Translations under genes and position numbers: made by a program | In this document: positions 38,493 to 47,581 of the stretch, in pieces | Layout of the letters: each line of letters starts with the position of its first letter | Numbering within the stretch: the stretch's first letter is position 1 | The notes under the pieces: generated by a model | What the model saw: the letters and a program-made list of their open reading frames with translations, nothing else | Told to the model about the DNA's origin: nothing | Databases searched by the model: none | Assembly (NCBI RefSeq): GCF_032911445.1 | Contig: NZ_JAWJEJ010000001.1 | Span: 2,542,001 to 2,606,000, forward strand | Reading direction: 5' to 3' | Source: Sphingomonas sp. HF-S4 | GTDB taxonomy: Bacteria > Pseudomonadota > Alphaproteobacteria > Sphingomonadales > Sphingomonadaceae | DNA: 64,000 nucleotides

Positions 38493-39833
38493 TCAGAACA
38501 TGTAGCTGAGCAGAAGGCCGTTGAGCCCTATGATGGTCGCCGCGACGGCCCACGCGGCGAAGCGGATCCAGCCGCGATTAGCGAACTGGCCCATGCGTAC
38601 GCGATCGCCGGTGAAGCGCACCAACGGCACCACCGCAAAAGGGAGCTGCAGGCTCAGCACCACCTGGCTGAACACCAGCAACTTGGTCGCGCCGCTGTCG
38701 CCATAGAGACCGACCACAATGACCGCGGGAATGATTGCCAGCGAGCGCGTGATCGTCCGCCGCAACCAGACAGGCATGCGCAGATTGAGGAACCCCTCCA
38801 TCACGATCTGCCCGGCGAGCGTGCCAGTGATCGTCGAATTCTGGCCCGAGGCGAGCAGGGCGACGCCGAACAGCGTGCTGGCGATCCCGGCGCCGAGGGC
38901 TGGGGTGAGCAGATGATAGGCGTCCTGGATTCCGGCCACGTCGGTGCGGCCCGTCTCGTGGAAGGCGGCGGCTGCGAGGATCAGGATCGCGGCGTTGACG
39001 AAGAAGGCGAGCGCGAGCGCGACGGTGCTGTCGATCGTCGCGAGGGCGATCGCTTCCTTCCTGCCCTCCGTCGAGCGTTCGAAGCTGCGCGTCTGCACGA
39101 TCGAAGAGTGAAGATAGAGATTATGCGGCATCACCGTCGCGCCGAGGATGCCGATGGCGATGTAGAGCATCGCCGGGTTTGTCGCGATTTCCACGCTCGG
39201 GACGAGACCCGCGCCAATCGCGGCGAGGCTCGGCTGGGCCATCGCCAGCTCCACGCCGAAGCACAGCGCGACCACGATCAGCAGGGCGAAGATGAAGGCT
39301 TCGAGCTTGCGGAAGCCGTAGCGCTGCAGCGTCAGGATCAGCAGCACGTCCAGAGCGGTAATCGCGACCCCGGCCACGAGCGGGATGCCGAACAGCAGCT
39401 TCAGCGCGATCGCAGTACCCAGCACTTCTGCGAGGTCGCAGGCGATGATCGCCAGTTCGCAAAGACCCCAAAGTCCGAGCCGGACCTTGGGGCCATAGGC
39501 CTGGCGGCAGGTTTGGGCGAGGTCGAGGCCGGTCACGATACCCAGCTTCGCGGAGAGTGACTGAAGCAGCATCGCCATCAGGTTCGACAGCAGGATAACC
39601 GAGAGAAGGGTGTAACCGAATCCCGAACCGCCAGCCAGATCGGTCGCCCAATTGCCCGGATCCATATAGCCGACCGCGACGAGATAGCCGGGTCCGGCAA
39701 AGGCCGCGAGCTTGCGCCAGAAGTGGCCGGGGCCGATCGGCACCGCGATGGTGCGAAAGGACCCGGCCAGGCTGGGAGACCGCTCTTCCACGATGCCGCC
39801 GGACGCGGCTGCATCGCCCGCAAAAGGCGGCAT
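38493..39833 (-). CDS. mntH: NRAMP-family divalent metal transporter, probably manganese
   Basis: Proton-coupled import of Mn(II)/Fe(II) across the inner membrane. The 446-residue product has about eleven membrane segments. It shows the metal-binding DPGNWATD motif in the first segment ([18 protein letters not shown]) and the [10 protein letters not shown] motif in the sixth, both hallmark NRAMP sequences. Its start lies one base after the stop of the upstream ferritin-like gene, so they are one operon. The coupling suggests manganese or iron handling together with metal storage or oxidative protection. Confidence 0.94.
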   Translation of the reverse strand: MPPFAGDAAASGGIVEERSPSLAGSFRTIAVPIGPGHFWRKLAAFAGPGYLVAVGYMDPGNWATDLAGGSGFGYTLLSVILLSNLMAMLLQSLSAKLGIVTGLDLAQTCRQAYGPKVRLGLWGLCELAIIACDLAEVLGTAIALKLLFGIPLVAGVAITALDVLLILTLQRYGFRKLEAFIFALLIVVALCFGVELAMAQPSLAAIGAGLVPSVEIATNPAMLYIAIGILGATVMPHNLYLHSSIVQTRSFERSTEGRKEAIALATIDSTVALALAFFVNAAILILAAAAFHETGRTDVAGIQDAYHLLTPALGAGIASTLFGVALLASGQNSTITGTLAGQIVMEGFLNLRMPVWLRRTITRSLAIIPAVIVVGLYGDSGATKLLVFSQVVLSLQLPFAVVPLVRFTGDRVRMGQFANRGWIRFAAWAVAATIIGLNGLLLSYMF

Positions 39834-39834
39834 C

Positions 39835-40848
39835 TTAGCTCGCCGTGCTGAGGCGGATCGATCCGTTCACCCCCGCCGGGAAGAAGCCGCCGCGATCCGT
39901 TGCCATGCGGTTCAGGAAGGCGATGTTGAGCACCTGCCCGGCGGTGCGGCTGTAGGCGACACCACTGCCGTCGGTGGGCACGATATTCGACGCGGTACCG
40001 ATCGGCCGAACGCCCTGATCGAGATCGCTGGCACCGTCCAAACTGTCGCGCGCGCCGGAAACGCTCTCGGTCGCTTCGATGATCGTCTTGGTGCCGATCA
40101 TCGCCGTCGGCGCGTTGATGCCCTTGCGGTATAGCACCGTGCGGACCAAGCCGGCATGATAGGCCTCGGCAGCGAGGATGCCGGCGGCGGCCTCGAGGAA
40201 GGTCTTGTTGGTGATTAGCGGCGACGCGCCCTTATAGGCCGTGACGCCCACATCCTCGAAGATGAAGGCGCCGAGCAGGAACGCCTCGTCGCTTGCGTAG
40301 GGATCGAACGCCGCGCCGGCCGGGATCACGCCCGCCGCCTGGGCCGCCGCCGAGAATGCGCCCGTCGCAGAGCTCCCGATGTCAATCGCCGGCTGGGCGA
40401 CCGCCGTTGCGCCGATCGCCGTGCGCAGGAAACGCACATGCGCCACTTCGTCGGCAGCGATCTCGCGCGCATATTGCGCCACGAGCGGATCGGTGAAAGC
40501 GACCTGGCGACCGCCGGTCACCGCGCCCTGGGTGCCGGTGCCCGTTAGGATGTTGGCTGGAAGCCCCGTGCCGAACGCAGCGTAGGAATAGAATTGCGCT
40601 TCGAGATATTCGAGGTTGAGCGCAAAGTTCAGAACATCCTGATCGGTAATCGCCGCGGGGGGCGTCGGGGTCGGGGTGACGATGGGGCTGAAGACATCGC
40701 CGTCATTTTTGCTGCCGCATGCGCTGAGAAGGGTTGCGCCCGCGACGGCGGCAGACGCTGCACTCGCCACCTTGATGAAACGGCGGCGATCCGCCTGGCG
40801 CTTTTCGCGCGCCTCGAGAACCTCGAGGACCATGTCGTGCTGGTTCAT
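39835..40848 (-). CDS. Ferritin-like protein, Tat-exported lipoprotein
   Basis: A 337-residue protein of the ferritin_2 type. The N-terminus has a twin-arginine motif ([12 protein letters not shown]) followed by a lipobox (TLLSAC), so it is probably exported folded and lipid-anchored. The four-helix core shows candidate metal ligands in [24 protein letters not shown] (ExxH), FIFEDVG and [11 protein letters not shown] (ExxH). It is closely similar to the next gene upstream. The preceding ribosome-binding site is AGGGAG. Its function may be metal storage or protection against desiccation and peroxide; this is inferred from family and from mntH. Confidence 0.88.
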   Translation of the reverse strand: MNQHDMVLEVLEAREKRQADRRRFIKVASAASAAVAGATLLSACGSKNDGDVFSPIVTPTPTPPAAITDQDVLNFALNLEYLEAQFYSYAAFGTGLPANILTGTGTQGAVTGGRQVAFTDPLVAQYAREIAADEVAHVRFLRTAIGATAVAQPAIDIGSSATGAFSAAAQAAGVIPAGAAFDPYASDEAFLLGAFIFEDVGVTAYKGASPLITNKTFLEAAAGILAAEAYHAGLVRTVLYRKGINAPTAMIGTKTIIEATESVSGARDSLDGASDLDQGVRPIGTASNIVPTDGSGVAYSRTAGQVLNIAFLNRMATDRGGFFPAGVNGSIRLSTAS

Positions 40849-40870
40849 GACGATTAGCTCCCTGTGAGGT

Positions 40871-41854
40871 TTAGTTGGCGGCGCTCATGCGCAGCGGACC
40901 ATTGACGCCGGCGGGAAAGAACCCGCCGCCCGTAACGGCGGCATTGTTGAGATAGACGATGTTGAGAACCTGACCCGCCGTCCTGCTGTAGGCGAGACCG
41001 TTGCCGTCCAGCGGAGCGATGTTGCTCGCCAGGGTTGCGCCGGCACCGGTGGCACGAACGCCCTGGTCGATATCGCTCGCACCATCCAGACTGTCGCGCG
41101 CGCCTGAAACGCTCTCGGTCGCCTCGATGATCGTCTTGGACCCGATCATCGCCGCCGGGGTCGCGATCCCCTTGGCGTAGAGCGTCGTGCGGACGATGCT
41201 GGCGTGATAGGCCTCGACCGCAAGGATACCCGCGGCGGCCTCCAGGAAGACCTTGCTGCTAAGCAGCGGCGACGCGCCTTTATAGGCAGTCACCCCAACA
41301 TCCTCGAAAATGAAGGCCGCCAGCAGGAAGGCTTCGTCACTCCCATAGGGGTCGAACGAGGCGCCTGCCGGAATGAGACCGGCGGCGCGGGCCGCAGTCG
41401 AGAACGCACCGCTGGGTGCCGTGCCGATGTCGATCGCAGGCTGACCTACCGCGGTTGCGCCGATGGCAGTGCGCAAGAATGTGACGTGCGCTATCTCGTC
41501 CGCGGCGATCTCACGGGCATATTGCGCTACCACCGGATCGGTGAACGCCACCGCGCGACCGCCGGTAGCTGCGCCTGTCGTGCCGGGCCCGGACAGGAGG
41601 TTTGCCGGAAGGCCCACGCCGTTGGCCGCGTAGGAATAGAATTGCGCCTCCAGATATTCGAGATTGAGCGCGAAGTTGAGGATATCCGCGTCGCTCGGCG
41701 CTGCCTGGGCGGAGGCGGGATCCGTTTTGGTCGCAAGGACGAAACCACCGGCGAGCGCCGAAGCCGTTCCGAACGCCTTGAAAAAATCTCGTCGCGAGTC
41801 GCGGCGCTTCGCGCGCGCATCGAAGACTTCGAGCAATTCGGTGTCGCTGGTCAT
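40871..41854 (-). CDS. Ferritin-like protein, Tat-exported periplasmic paralogue
   Basis: A 327-residue paralogue of the neighbouring ferritin-like protein; the two match closely from [13 protein letters not shown] to [12 protein letters not shown]. The same ligand motifs are present ([28 protein letters not shown]). The N-terminus carries a twin-arginine signal (SRRDFFKAF) but ends in an ordinary cleavage site (ASA) rather than a lipobox. The ATG at 41854 is fixed by GGGAGG 6 bases upstream; an open upstream extension lacks these features. First gene of the ferritin-ferritin-mntH operon, with a possible EcfG-like promoter at 41886-41911. Confidence 0.88.
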   Translation of the reverse strand: MTSDTELLEVFDARAKRRDSRRDFFKAFGTASALAGGFVLATKTDPASAQAAPSDADILNFALNLEYLEAQFYSYAANGVGLPANLLSGPGTTGAATGGRAVAFTDPVVAQYAREIAADEIAHVTFLRTAIGATAVGQPAIDIGTAPSGAFSTAARAAGLIPAGASFDPYGSDEAFLLAAFIFEDVGVTAYKGASPLLSSKVFLEAAAGILAVEAYHASIVRTTLYAKGIATPAAMIGSKTIIEATESVSGARDSLDGASDIDQGVRATGAGATLASNIAPLDGNGLAYSRTAGQVLNIVYLNNAAVTGGGFFPAGVNGPLRMSAAN

Positions 41855-41885
41855 CGGCTGCCTCCCTGGATTGCAGTGAGAGCCC

Positions 41886-41911
41886 AACCATGGCGCAAAC
41901 ACGCAAGTTCC
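41886..41911 (-). promoter_or_regulatory. Possible EcfG-like promoter of the ferritin/mntH operon
   Basis: On the minus strand GGAAC (41911-41907), 17 bases, GGTT (41889-41886), one base off the CGTT -10 consensus. It lies 32 bases before the first ferritin-like start, the same geometry as the stronger element before the DUF4142 gene. Confidence 0.3.
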
Positions 41912-42021
41912 GCTGAGGAAGCCGCCCAGTACGGTGGCGTACGCGGTGCATCTTTTTGGCGCCGGCAAGCGAATCTCAATCATGATTGGCTGGCTGAAAC
42001 CAAGATGAAGGCGGACGAAAG

Positions 42022-42750
42022 GTGAACGCCGAGCAGACAGGGCAGCATGTAAATTTGTTGCTGCGCTCGCTTTCCTTCAGCGATCTTGCCCTAATCTCCC
42101 CGCACCTCACCCGAGTTACTCTGGAGGATGGAGAAATCGTGGTGGAGCCGGGAGCGAAATTGACCCGGGTCCTGTTTCCCGAGAAACTGCTGATTACGTT
42201 CCGCGAGCCCCATTTTTCCGACAACCGCGCGCATGTGGGGATAGTCGGTCGCGAAGGGCTGGCGGGCTGGCCGCTTTTGCTCGGCAGCGATCACTCGCCA
42301 TTTCTCGGGCTGGCGCAATTCCACGGCGGGACCGCATTGTCGGTAGGGGCGGAACCGCTGATCTGGGCCTGCCGTGCCAGCCCTTCGCTCAACGACAAGC
42401 TGTTGCGCTTCGTCCACAATTTCATGGTCCAGATGGCGTGCACGATCGTCTCCAACGCGTCGGACCCCAACGAACGCCGGATCGCCCGCTGGCTGCTGAT
42501 GATGCATGATCGCGCGGACGAAGACCTCCTGCCCTTGACCCACGACCATGTTAGCGCTGCCCTGAACATCCGACGTGCCAGCGTGACTGATTGCTTCCAC
42601 GTCCTTGAAGGGATTGGATTGATTCGCTGCAAGCGCGGTAAGCTCATTGTCCGCGATCGCGCTGGGCTTCAGGCCGTGGCAGCAAAATCCTATGGCATGG
42701 CCGAAGCCCATTACGCGCAAAGCCTCTGCCCATTCGGAAAGCAGGGCTGA
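42022..42750 (+). CDS. Crp/Fnr-family transcriptional regulator
   Basis: A 242-residue product with an N-terminal cyclic-nucleotide-binding-like sensor (residues 20-130, VTLEDGEIVVEPGAKLTRVL) and a C-terminal winged helix with THDHVSAALNIRRASVTDCF (about 178-197). The sensor lacks the iron-sulphur cysteines of Fnr and the phosphate cassette of Crp, so the ligand is unknown. The start is a GTG at 42022 with a weak ribosome-binding site. It diverges from the ferritin/mntH operon and may control it. It converges with the anti-sigma gene, with only 7 bases between the stops. Confidence 0.88.
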   Translation: MNAEQTGQHVNLLLRSLSFSDLALISPHLTRVTLEDGEIVVEPGAKLTRVLFPEKLLITFREPHFSDNRAHVGIVGREGLAGWPLLLGSDHSPFLGLAQFHGGTALSVGAEPLIWACRASPSLNDKLLRFVHNFMVQMACTIVSNASDPNERRIARWLLMMHDRADEDLLPLTHDHVSAALNIRRASVTDCFHVLEGIGLIRCKRGKLIVRDRAGLQAVAAKSYGMAEAHYAQSLCPFGKQG

Positions 42751-42757
42751 TCGCGGG

Positions 42758-43459
42758 TTACAGTGCGGTAAGCGGCGCCGAACCCAGAATCTCGCCCGTC
42801 GGCGCGCGATGCGGCGCACCGTCGGCCGGCTCGAGTGTGACCGCAATCACCGAGCCCGGCCGCAGCAGCGCGCGGCTGCGAGCGTCGGCGGCGAGATCGC
42901 TGCTCCCACTGCGGCCGATTAGGCCCAGCGAAAGTGGGGCGCCTCCGGGCGGAATAACCCATAGTTCGGGTACGCGGGCGTCCTCGGGCAGCTGAATCGC
43001 CTGAACCCGCAATTTCCCGCTTTCCCCGTCGAGCCGAGCCAGCAACAATGCCTGACCCGATTTGTCTAGCAGCTGCGCAATCGCCACGGGTTGGGCCGGC
43101 TGTGGGGGGCGCGGCGCGCGAAGCGGCGCGAAGAGAATCAGCAGCGCCAGGCCAGCGGCGACCGCCGACGCGGCGAACGCGCCGATTCGCCAGGCGCGAA
43201 GTTTCCGGACCACGCCGTTCGGCGCCCGATCCTCAAGCAGCGCCGCCACACGCGACCATACATCCGGTCGCGGCTCCGCGTCCGGCACTTCTGCGAACAT
43301 GGGCGCCAGCCTGTCCTGCCATGCCGATACCGCCATGCGAAACGACCGATCCGAAAGTCGAAGGCGCAACGCGCGCACGCGATCCTCGCCTTCAAGAAGA
43401 CCTAAAGCCAGTTCCGCCGCCAGCAGGTCGAATTCCTCGGGGGGGATGTCCTCAGGCAT
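42758..43459 (-). CDS. Anti-sigma factor (RskA-like)
   Basis: A 233-residue inner-membrane protein. The N-terminal cytoplasmic part (residues 1-85, DLLAAELALGLLEGEDRVRA) resembles the sigma-binding region of RskA/anti-sigma-K proteins without zinc ligands. One membrane segment follows near residues 90-112, then a periplasmic RskA domain (LPEDARVPELWVIPPGGAP). Its start overlaps the end of the sigma factor gene by 8 bases, so the two form a coupled pair. Confidence 0.9.
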   Translation of the reverse strand: MPEDIPPEEFDLLAAELALGLLEGEDRVRALRLRLSDRSFRMAVSAWQDRLAPMFAEVPDAEPRPDVWSRVAALLEDRAPNGVVRKLRAWRIGAFAASAVAAGLALLILFAPLRAPRPPQPAQPVAIAQLLDKSGQALLLARLDGESGKLRVQAIQLPEDARVPELWVIPPGGAPLSLGLIGRSGSSDLAADARSRALLRPGSVIAVTLEPADGAPHRAPTGEILGSAPLTAL

Positions 43460-44000
43460 CTTCGATGCACTTCCGTAATTGGAGAAGTCCGCGACGGACC
43501 CAGCTCTTCATCGTTCCCAGCGGCACACTCGCCCGCGCTGCCAGCTCGGAATACGTGAAGCCCTCCATGAACGCAGCGCGAATGGAGGCCCGGCGTTCCG
43601 TCTCGAGCATATCGAGGCATTGGTGCAGCAGCCGGTGCCGCTCGTCGGTGTCGGCTTCGGCGCTTTCGATCGGCAGTTCGTCGGCCGCCGATTGCAAGAC
43701 GGCTTCGTACCGACCAGACGCCCTGCGCCAGTCTATCGCCCGATTGCGCGCAATCATGCACAACCAGGTTATGGGGCTAGCCCGCTGCGGATCAAAGGTG
43801 GCAGCACCCTGCCAGACCTTGAGATATACCTCCTGCAGCACATCTTCCGCAATCGCGCGGTCTGGAAGGAATTGTAGGCAGATACCCAGGAGCTTGGCGG
43901 AGGTGAGATCGTAGACCGTTCGTAATGCCGCCTTGTCCCCCTGAGCAACCCGCTCGAGTTCGGCGCTCAGGCGCGCCCGGGCGGCTTCGGCGGCGATCAT
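43452..44000 (-). CDS. ECF RNA polymerase sigma factor
   Basis: An extracytoplasmic-function sigma factor of 182 residues, kept inactive by the overlapping anti-sigma gene. Region 2 is DVLQEVYLKVWQGAATFD followed by ITWLCMIARNRAIDWRRA, and region 4 is YSELAARASVPLGTMKSWVR. The ATG at 44000 is preferred because GAGGGA lies about 8 bases upstream; a GTG 18 codons earlier has no such signal. It resembles the SigK group. Targets are unknown; the neighbouring type I secretion operon and the stress genes are candidates. Confidence 0.9.
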   Translation of the reverse strand: MIAAEAARARLSAELERVAQGDKAALRTVYDLTSAKLLGICLQFLPDRAIAEDVLQEVYLKVWQGAATFDPQRASPITWLCMIARNRAIDWRRASGRYEAVLQSAADELPIESAEADTDERHRLLHQCLDMLETERRASIRAAFMEGFTYSELAARASVPLGTMKSWVRRGLLQLRKCIEDA

Positions 44001-44138
44001 CCAGGCATCCCTCTTCGTTTCGCGAATAACGCCAATTGCCGGTTGTGGATCCACCCGGGAACGCGGCGTCGATGTGCGCCGCGCGATTGTGCGCCATCGC
44101 CGTGCCGTAACCGATCAGCCGGCGACCGTGCGCAAGGC

Positions 44139-44408
44139 TCAGTTCGCGTCGCTCTCTGTCTCGTACGCGGCCACCGCGCCCAATGCGGCAGACACGTCCA
44201 CTGTGGCGGTGATATCGGTATCGCTGCTCCACTCGGTCGTCGAGCCATCGAGATTCTCGTAGCTTCCGCTCGCCTCGTGCCCGAGGTTTACCGTCGGAGA
44301 CAGGTCGAGCCCTGCATCACCCGACGCGTCATAGCTCTGCGCTTCCTGGGAGGACTGCGCGTCCTGGCCTTCATCGTCGCCAAACATGTTGCTCAACAAA
44401 CCAGACAT
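44139..44408 (-). CDS. Small acidic Ser/Asp-rich protein A, candidate type I secretion cargo
   Basis: An 89-residue acidic product with no signal peptide and no membrane segment. It begins MSGLLSNMFGDD and has GLDLS at residues 33-37 and a C-terminal ALGAV...ESD segment. The start, the GLDxS motif at almost the same position and the C-terminal end are shared with the 86-residue protein encoded at 48601-48861, on the far side of the exporter genes. No RTX nonapeptides and no Gly-Gly leader. It starts 9 bases after the membrane-fusion protein gene in the same direction. Export through that system is inference. No known family recognised. Confidence 0.7.
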   Translation of the reverse strand: MSGLLSNMFGDDEGQDAQSSQEAQSYDASGDAGLDLSPTVNLGHEASGSYENLDGSTTEWSSDTDITATVDVSAALGAVAAYETESDAN

Positions 44409-44417
44409 CTTTCTCTC

Positions 44418-45755
44418 CTATTCTTCGCGCATGCTGCGGCTGAACGCGTCGCTGAGCGGCGCAATCAGATAGTCGAACAGCGTGCGTTCCTGGGTCTTGA
44501 TGTTCACCGATGCGGGGATGCCCGGCTGCAGCGCCAGCCCCTCGCGCTGCAGGGTCTCCGGATCGTCGAGGTAGACCTGCGCCTTGTAATAGGATTGGCC
44601 GCCCTGCTCGATCCTTGCTGGCGACAGCGTCATGACGCGGCCCTTGAATGCGGTCCGGCCGTGCGGGTTGACGCTCGAGAAGCGCACCGTTGCTTCCTGC
44701 CCGATGCGGACATCGTCGATATCCTGCGGCTTGACCCGCACTTCGACGATGAGCGAGCGCCCCGTCGGCACGATTTCCATCAGCGTCTTCCCGCCGCCGA
44801 CGACCATGCCCGGCCCCATTTCGGTGACTCCGGACACCTTGCCGGCGGCGGGTGCGCGTATCACGTCCTGATCAGCCATATAGCGCGTGACGTCGAGCTG
44901 TGGGCTGACCTGTGCGAGCTGGTCCTGGACCTGTCCAAGCTGCGAGGCGAGGTCGAGGCCTTGCGCATCGCTGACCCGCGCTGCCGCAATCTCAGCCTTC
45001 CGCACCGTCGCAGCGCCCGCCACGGTGTCGGCGCGCAGCTGGGCCTGCGTGCGCTCGAGCGACCGTATTGTGGTCTTTCGGGCGAAGCCCTTGCGATAGA
45101 GCATCCGATAGTCTTCCAGCTCGTCGCTGATGAGCGCCAGCTGTTTGCTCGACGCCTCCACCGTCGCACGCGCAGCGACGAGGTCCTGCGTGCTGGTGTC
45201 TCGATCGGCGCCGAGCACCGCGAGATGCTGGGCGAAGATGCGCTGCTGGGTGGTGAGCGCCTTGGCGACCTGCGGATCCGCGGCGCGCCCGGTGAGATCG
45301 GCCGGGAACAGCAGCACGTCGCGGCCATCGCGTTCGGCGATCAGCCGGGCTTCCAGCGCCCGGAGGCTGTCGCGTCGCGCCTGGGCCTGGATCAGTTGCG
45401 CTCCCGATCGCACCCCGTTGAGGCGGACGAGCGCTTGCCCCGCCCGGACCGTCTGACCTTCGCGGACGAGCACCTGGGTGACAATGCCGCCCGTGACCGG
45501 CTGCACGACGATCTTGTCCCCGCTCACCGTGACTTCGCCCGAAGCGATCGCAGCGGCCGAGATCGGCGCCAGCGTGGCGAAGGCGAGGAAGATCAGCAGA
45601 AACACGCCGGCAGCGATGAGACCGAACTTGATCGAACGATCGGCATGGTCGAGCGGCCGGATGTCGAGCTGGCGCATCCGCCGCTCGATGGCATCGCGCG
45701 GCAGCGAAGAACCGGCGCCGCCGCCACCGCCCTGGGAGAGAAAGTCGAGCTTCAT
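44418..45755 (-). CDS. HlyD-family membrane fusion protein of a type I secretion system
   Basis: Periplasmic adaptor linking the ABC exporter to an outer-membrane channel. The 445-residue product has a short Gly-rich cytoplasmic N-terminus, one membrane segment near residues 45-65 (FGLIAAGVFLLIFLAFATLA), a lipoyl-like half-motif GGIVTQVLVREGQTVRAGQA, long coiled coils (about 110-280), and the conserved C-terminal region with GMVVGGGKTLMEIVP and VKPQDIDDVRIGQEATVRF. The ATG at 45755 overlaps the exporter stop (ATGA). No outer-membrane TolC partner is in the window. Confidence 0.94.
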   Translation of the reverse strand: MKLDFLSQGGGGGAGSSLPRDAIERRMRQLDIRPLDHADRSIKFGLIAAGVFLLIFLAFATLAPISAAAIASGEVTVSGDKIVVQPVTGGIVTQVLVREGQTVRAGQALVRLNGVRSGAQLIQAQARRDSLRALEARLIAERDGRDVLLFPADLTGRAADPQVAKALTTQQRIFAQHLAVLGADRDTSTQDLVAARATVEASSKQLALISDELEDYRMLYRKGFARKTTIRSLERTQAQLRADTVAGAATVRKAEIAAARVSDAQGLDLASQLGQVQDQLAQVSPQLDVTRYMADQDVIRAPAAGKVSGVTEMGPGMVVGGGKTLMEIVPTGRSLIVEVRVKPQDIDDVRIGQEATVRFSSVNPHGRTAFKGRVMTLSPARIEQGGQSYYKAQVYLDDPETLQREGLALQPGIPASVNIKTQERTLFDYLIAPLSDAFSRSMREE

Positions 45756-47581
45756 ACCGCCTCCACCGGCTCGCGAGCGATCGAGCGTACCAGCTCGGTC
45801 TTGACCTTGCGGAACACCCGCGCGCGGGGTCCATCGAGCTGGAGCTCGCCCTTGCACATCACCAGCACCCGATCGACATGCGCGATCGGATTGAGCCGAT
45901 GGGCGATCAGCACGATCGTCGAGCCTTCCGATTTGAGCGTCGACAAGGCGGCGGCAAGCGCCTCCTCGCCATCGGCATCGAGGTGCGCGTTGGGCTCGTC
46001 GAGCACCAGCAGGCGGGGACTGCCGAACATGGCGCGCGCAAGGCCGATGCGCTGGCGCTGTCCGCCCGACAGGCTTGAGCCGCCTTCGTCGATCTGGGTC
46101 TCGTAGCCATCGGGCAATGCCATGATCATGTCGTGCACGTTCGCGCGCGACGCGGCCTCGACCACTTCCTCGTCGCTTGCCTTGGTGAAGCGGGCGATGT
46201 TCTGGCGGATGGTACCGGGGAACAGGCCGACGGTCTGGGGCAGATAGCCGACCGTCTTGGCGAGGTTCTCCGGCGTCCAGTGCCGCCCCTCGATGCCGCC
46301 GATCGTGCAAAGACCCTGGCTGGGGCTGCTCACCGCGACGAGCATGCGTGCGAGGCAGGTCTTGCCGGCCCCGCTTGGACCGACCACGCCGATGACTTCC
46401 CCGGCAGCGATGTCGAGGTCGATGCCGCGCAGCGCCGGCTGGCGCGCCCCGGGAGGCGTGAAGCTCACTTTCTCCAGATGGATCGCGACGTCGCGCTTGG
46501 GCAGTTCGACCTTGGTGTCGCGCGCCGGCGCCTGGCTGAGCGATTTCTGCACGCGCTTGCCTGCCGATACGGCGCTGCCGATCGTGCGCCAGCCGGTCAC
46601 GGCCACTTCGAGGGGCGCCAGCGCGCGTCCGAGCAGCACGTTCGCCGCGAAGATGCTGGCCGGCAGCATCGCATTCTCGATGACGAGGTAGCCGCCGATG
46701 CCGATCATCGCGCTTTGCAAGACCAGCCGCAGGAACTTGATCGACGAGCCCATGTCGGCGCCGCGATCGCTGCCTTCGGCCTGGCGGCGCATCATCGTCT
46801 CGCGGTCGATATGCCAGTGGATGGCGAGCGCATCTTCCATGCCCATGGCCCGAACCGGCCCGGCATAGCGCGCCACGGCATCGGTGAAGCGATAGCTGCG
46901 CGTGGCCGCCGCCTGCGCCACTTCGCCCGAATCCCGCGTGAGCCGATTGTTGACGATCGCCATCACCAGCAGCGTTACCGCGCCGGCGAGGCCGACCATG
47001 CCGAGCATCGGATTGATCAGGAACAGCACGATCAGGAAGAGCGGCATCCACGGCACGTCGAAGAAGAATTGCGCGCCCTGTCCCGCCAGTGCGCTACGAA
47101 ACTGGTCGAGATCGCGCAGCATGTTCGCGTTGCGCGCAACTGCCCCGTTCGTCGCGGACAGCTCGATGATCGCCTGGAACACCCGGTGCGCGAGGATGCG
47201 ATCGAGCCGGGCGGCGGCGCGGATCAGGATCCGGCCCCGCACGGCATCGAAGATCGCCATGGTGCCTAGGGCGAGGACGAGCCCGATGCTCAGCGATACC
47301 AGCGTCGGTATGCTTCCCGACGGGATCACCCGGTTGTAGACTTCGGTGAGGTAGATCGGGGAGGCGAGGAACAGGATATTGACCCCGCCACTGAACATCG
47401 CCGCGGTCCAGATCAGCCGCTTGCATTGCCGAAGTGCGGAGGCAAACTCGTCGCCCTTGGCAAGCTCGGTCGCGCGCTGGGCGCTGTCGAGCGCAATGAC
47501 ATGAGCAGCCTCCTGGGCCGCGCGTTCCTGCGCTTCGCGGACATCTTCGGGCGTTGTGGCGGGGCCGTCGACCTGGCTCAT
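45752..47581 (-). CDS. Type I secretion ABC transporter (permease-ATPase, PrtD-like)
   Basis: Inner-membrane exporter of 609 residues. The membrane domain occupies about residues 55-330 with five or six segments. The ATPase domain has Walker A GPSGAGKT, signature LSGGQRQRIGLARAMF, Walker B LLVLDEPNAHLDADGEE and the H-loop LIAHRL. The N-terminus lacks a C39 peptidase domain, which means cargo without a cleaved Gly-Gly leader, recognised by a C-terminal signal as in PrtD/HasD systems. It overlaps the acidic protein gene upstream and the fusion protein gene downstream by ATGA. Confidence 0.95.
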   Translation of the reverse strand: MSQVDGPATTPEDVREAQERAAQEAAHVIALDSAQRATELAKGDEFASALRQCKRLIWTAAMFSGGVNILFLASPIYLTEVYNRVIPSGSIPTLVSLSIGLVLALGTMAIFDAVRGRILIRAAARLDRILAHRVFQAIIELSATNGAVARNANMLRDLDQFRSALAGQGAQFFFDVPWMPLFLIVLFLINPMLGMVGLAGAVTLLVMAIVNNRLTRDSGEVAQAAATRSYRFTDAVARYAGPVRAMGMEDALAIHWHIDRETMMRRQAEGSDRGADMGSSIKFLRLVLQSAMIGIGGYLVIENAMLPASIFAANVLLGRALAPLEVAVTGWRTIGSAVSAGKRVQKSLSQAPARDTKVELPKRDVAIHLEKVSFTPPGARQPALRGIDLDIAAGEVIGVVGPSGAGKTCLARMLVAVSSPSQGLCTIGGIEGRHWTPENLAKTVGYLPQTVGLFPGTIRQNIARFTKASDEEVVEAASRANVHDMIMALPDGYETQIDEGGSSLSGGQRQRIGLARAMFGSPRLLVLDEPNAHLDADGEEALAAALSTLKSEGSTIVLIAHRLNPIAHVDRVLVMCKGELQLDGPRARVFRKVKTELVRSIAREPVEAV

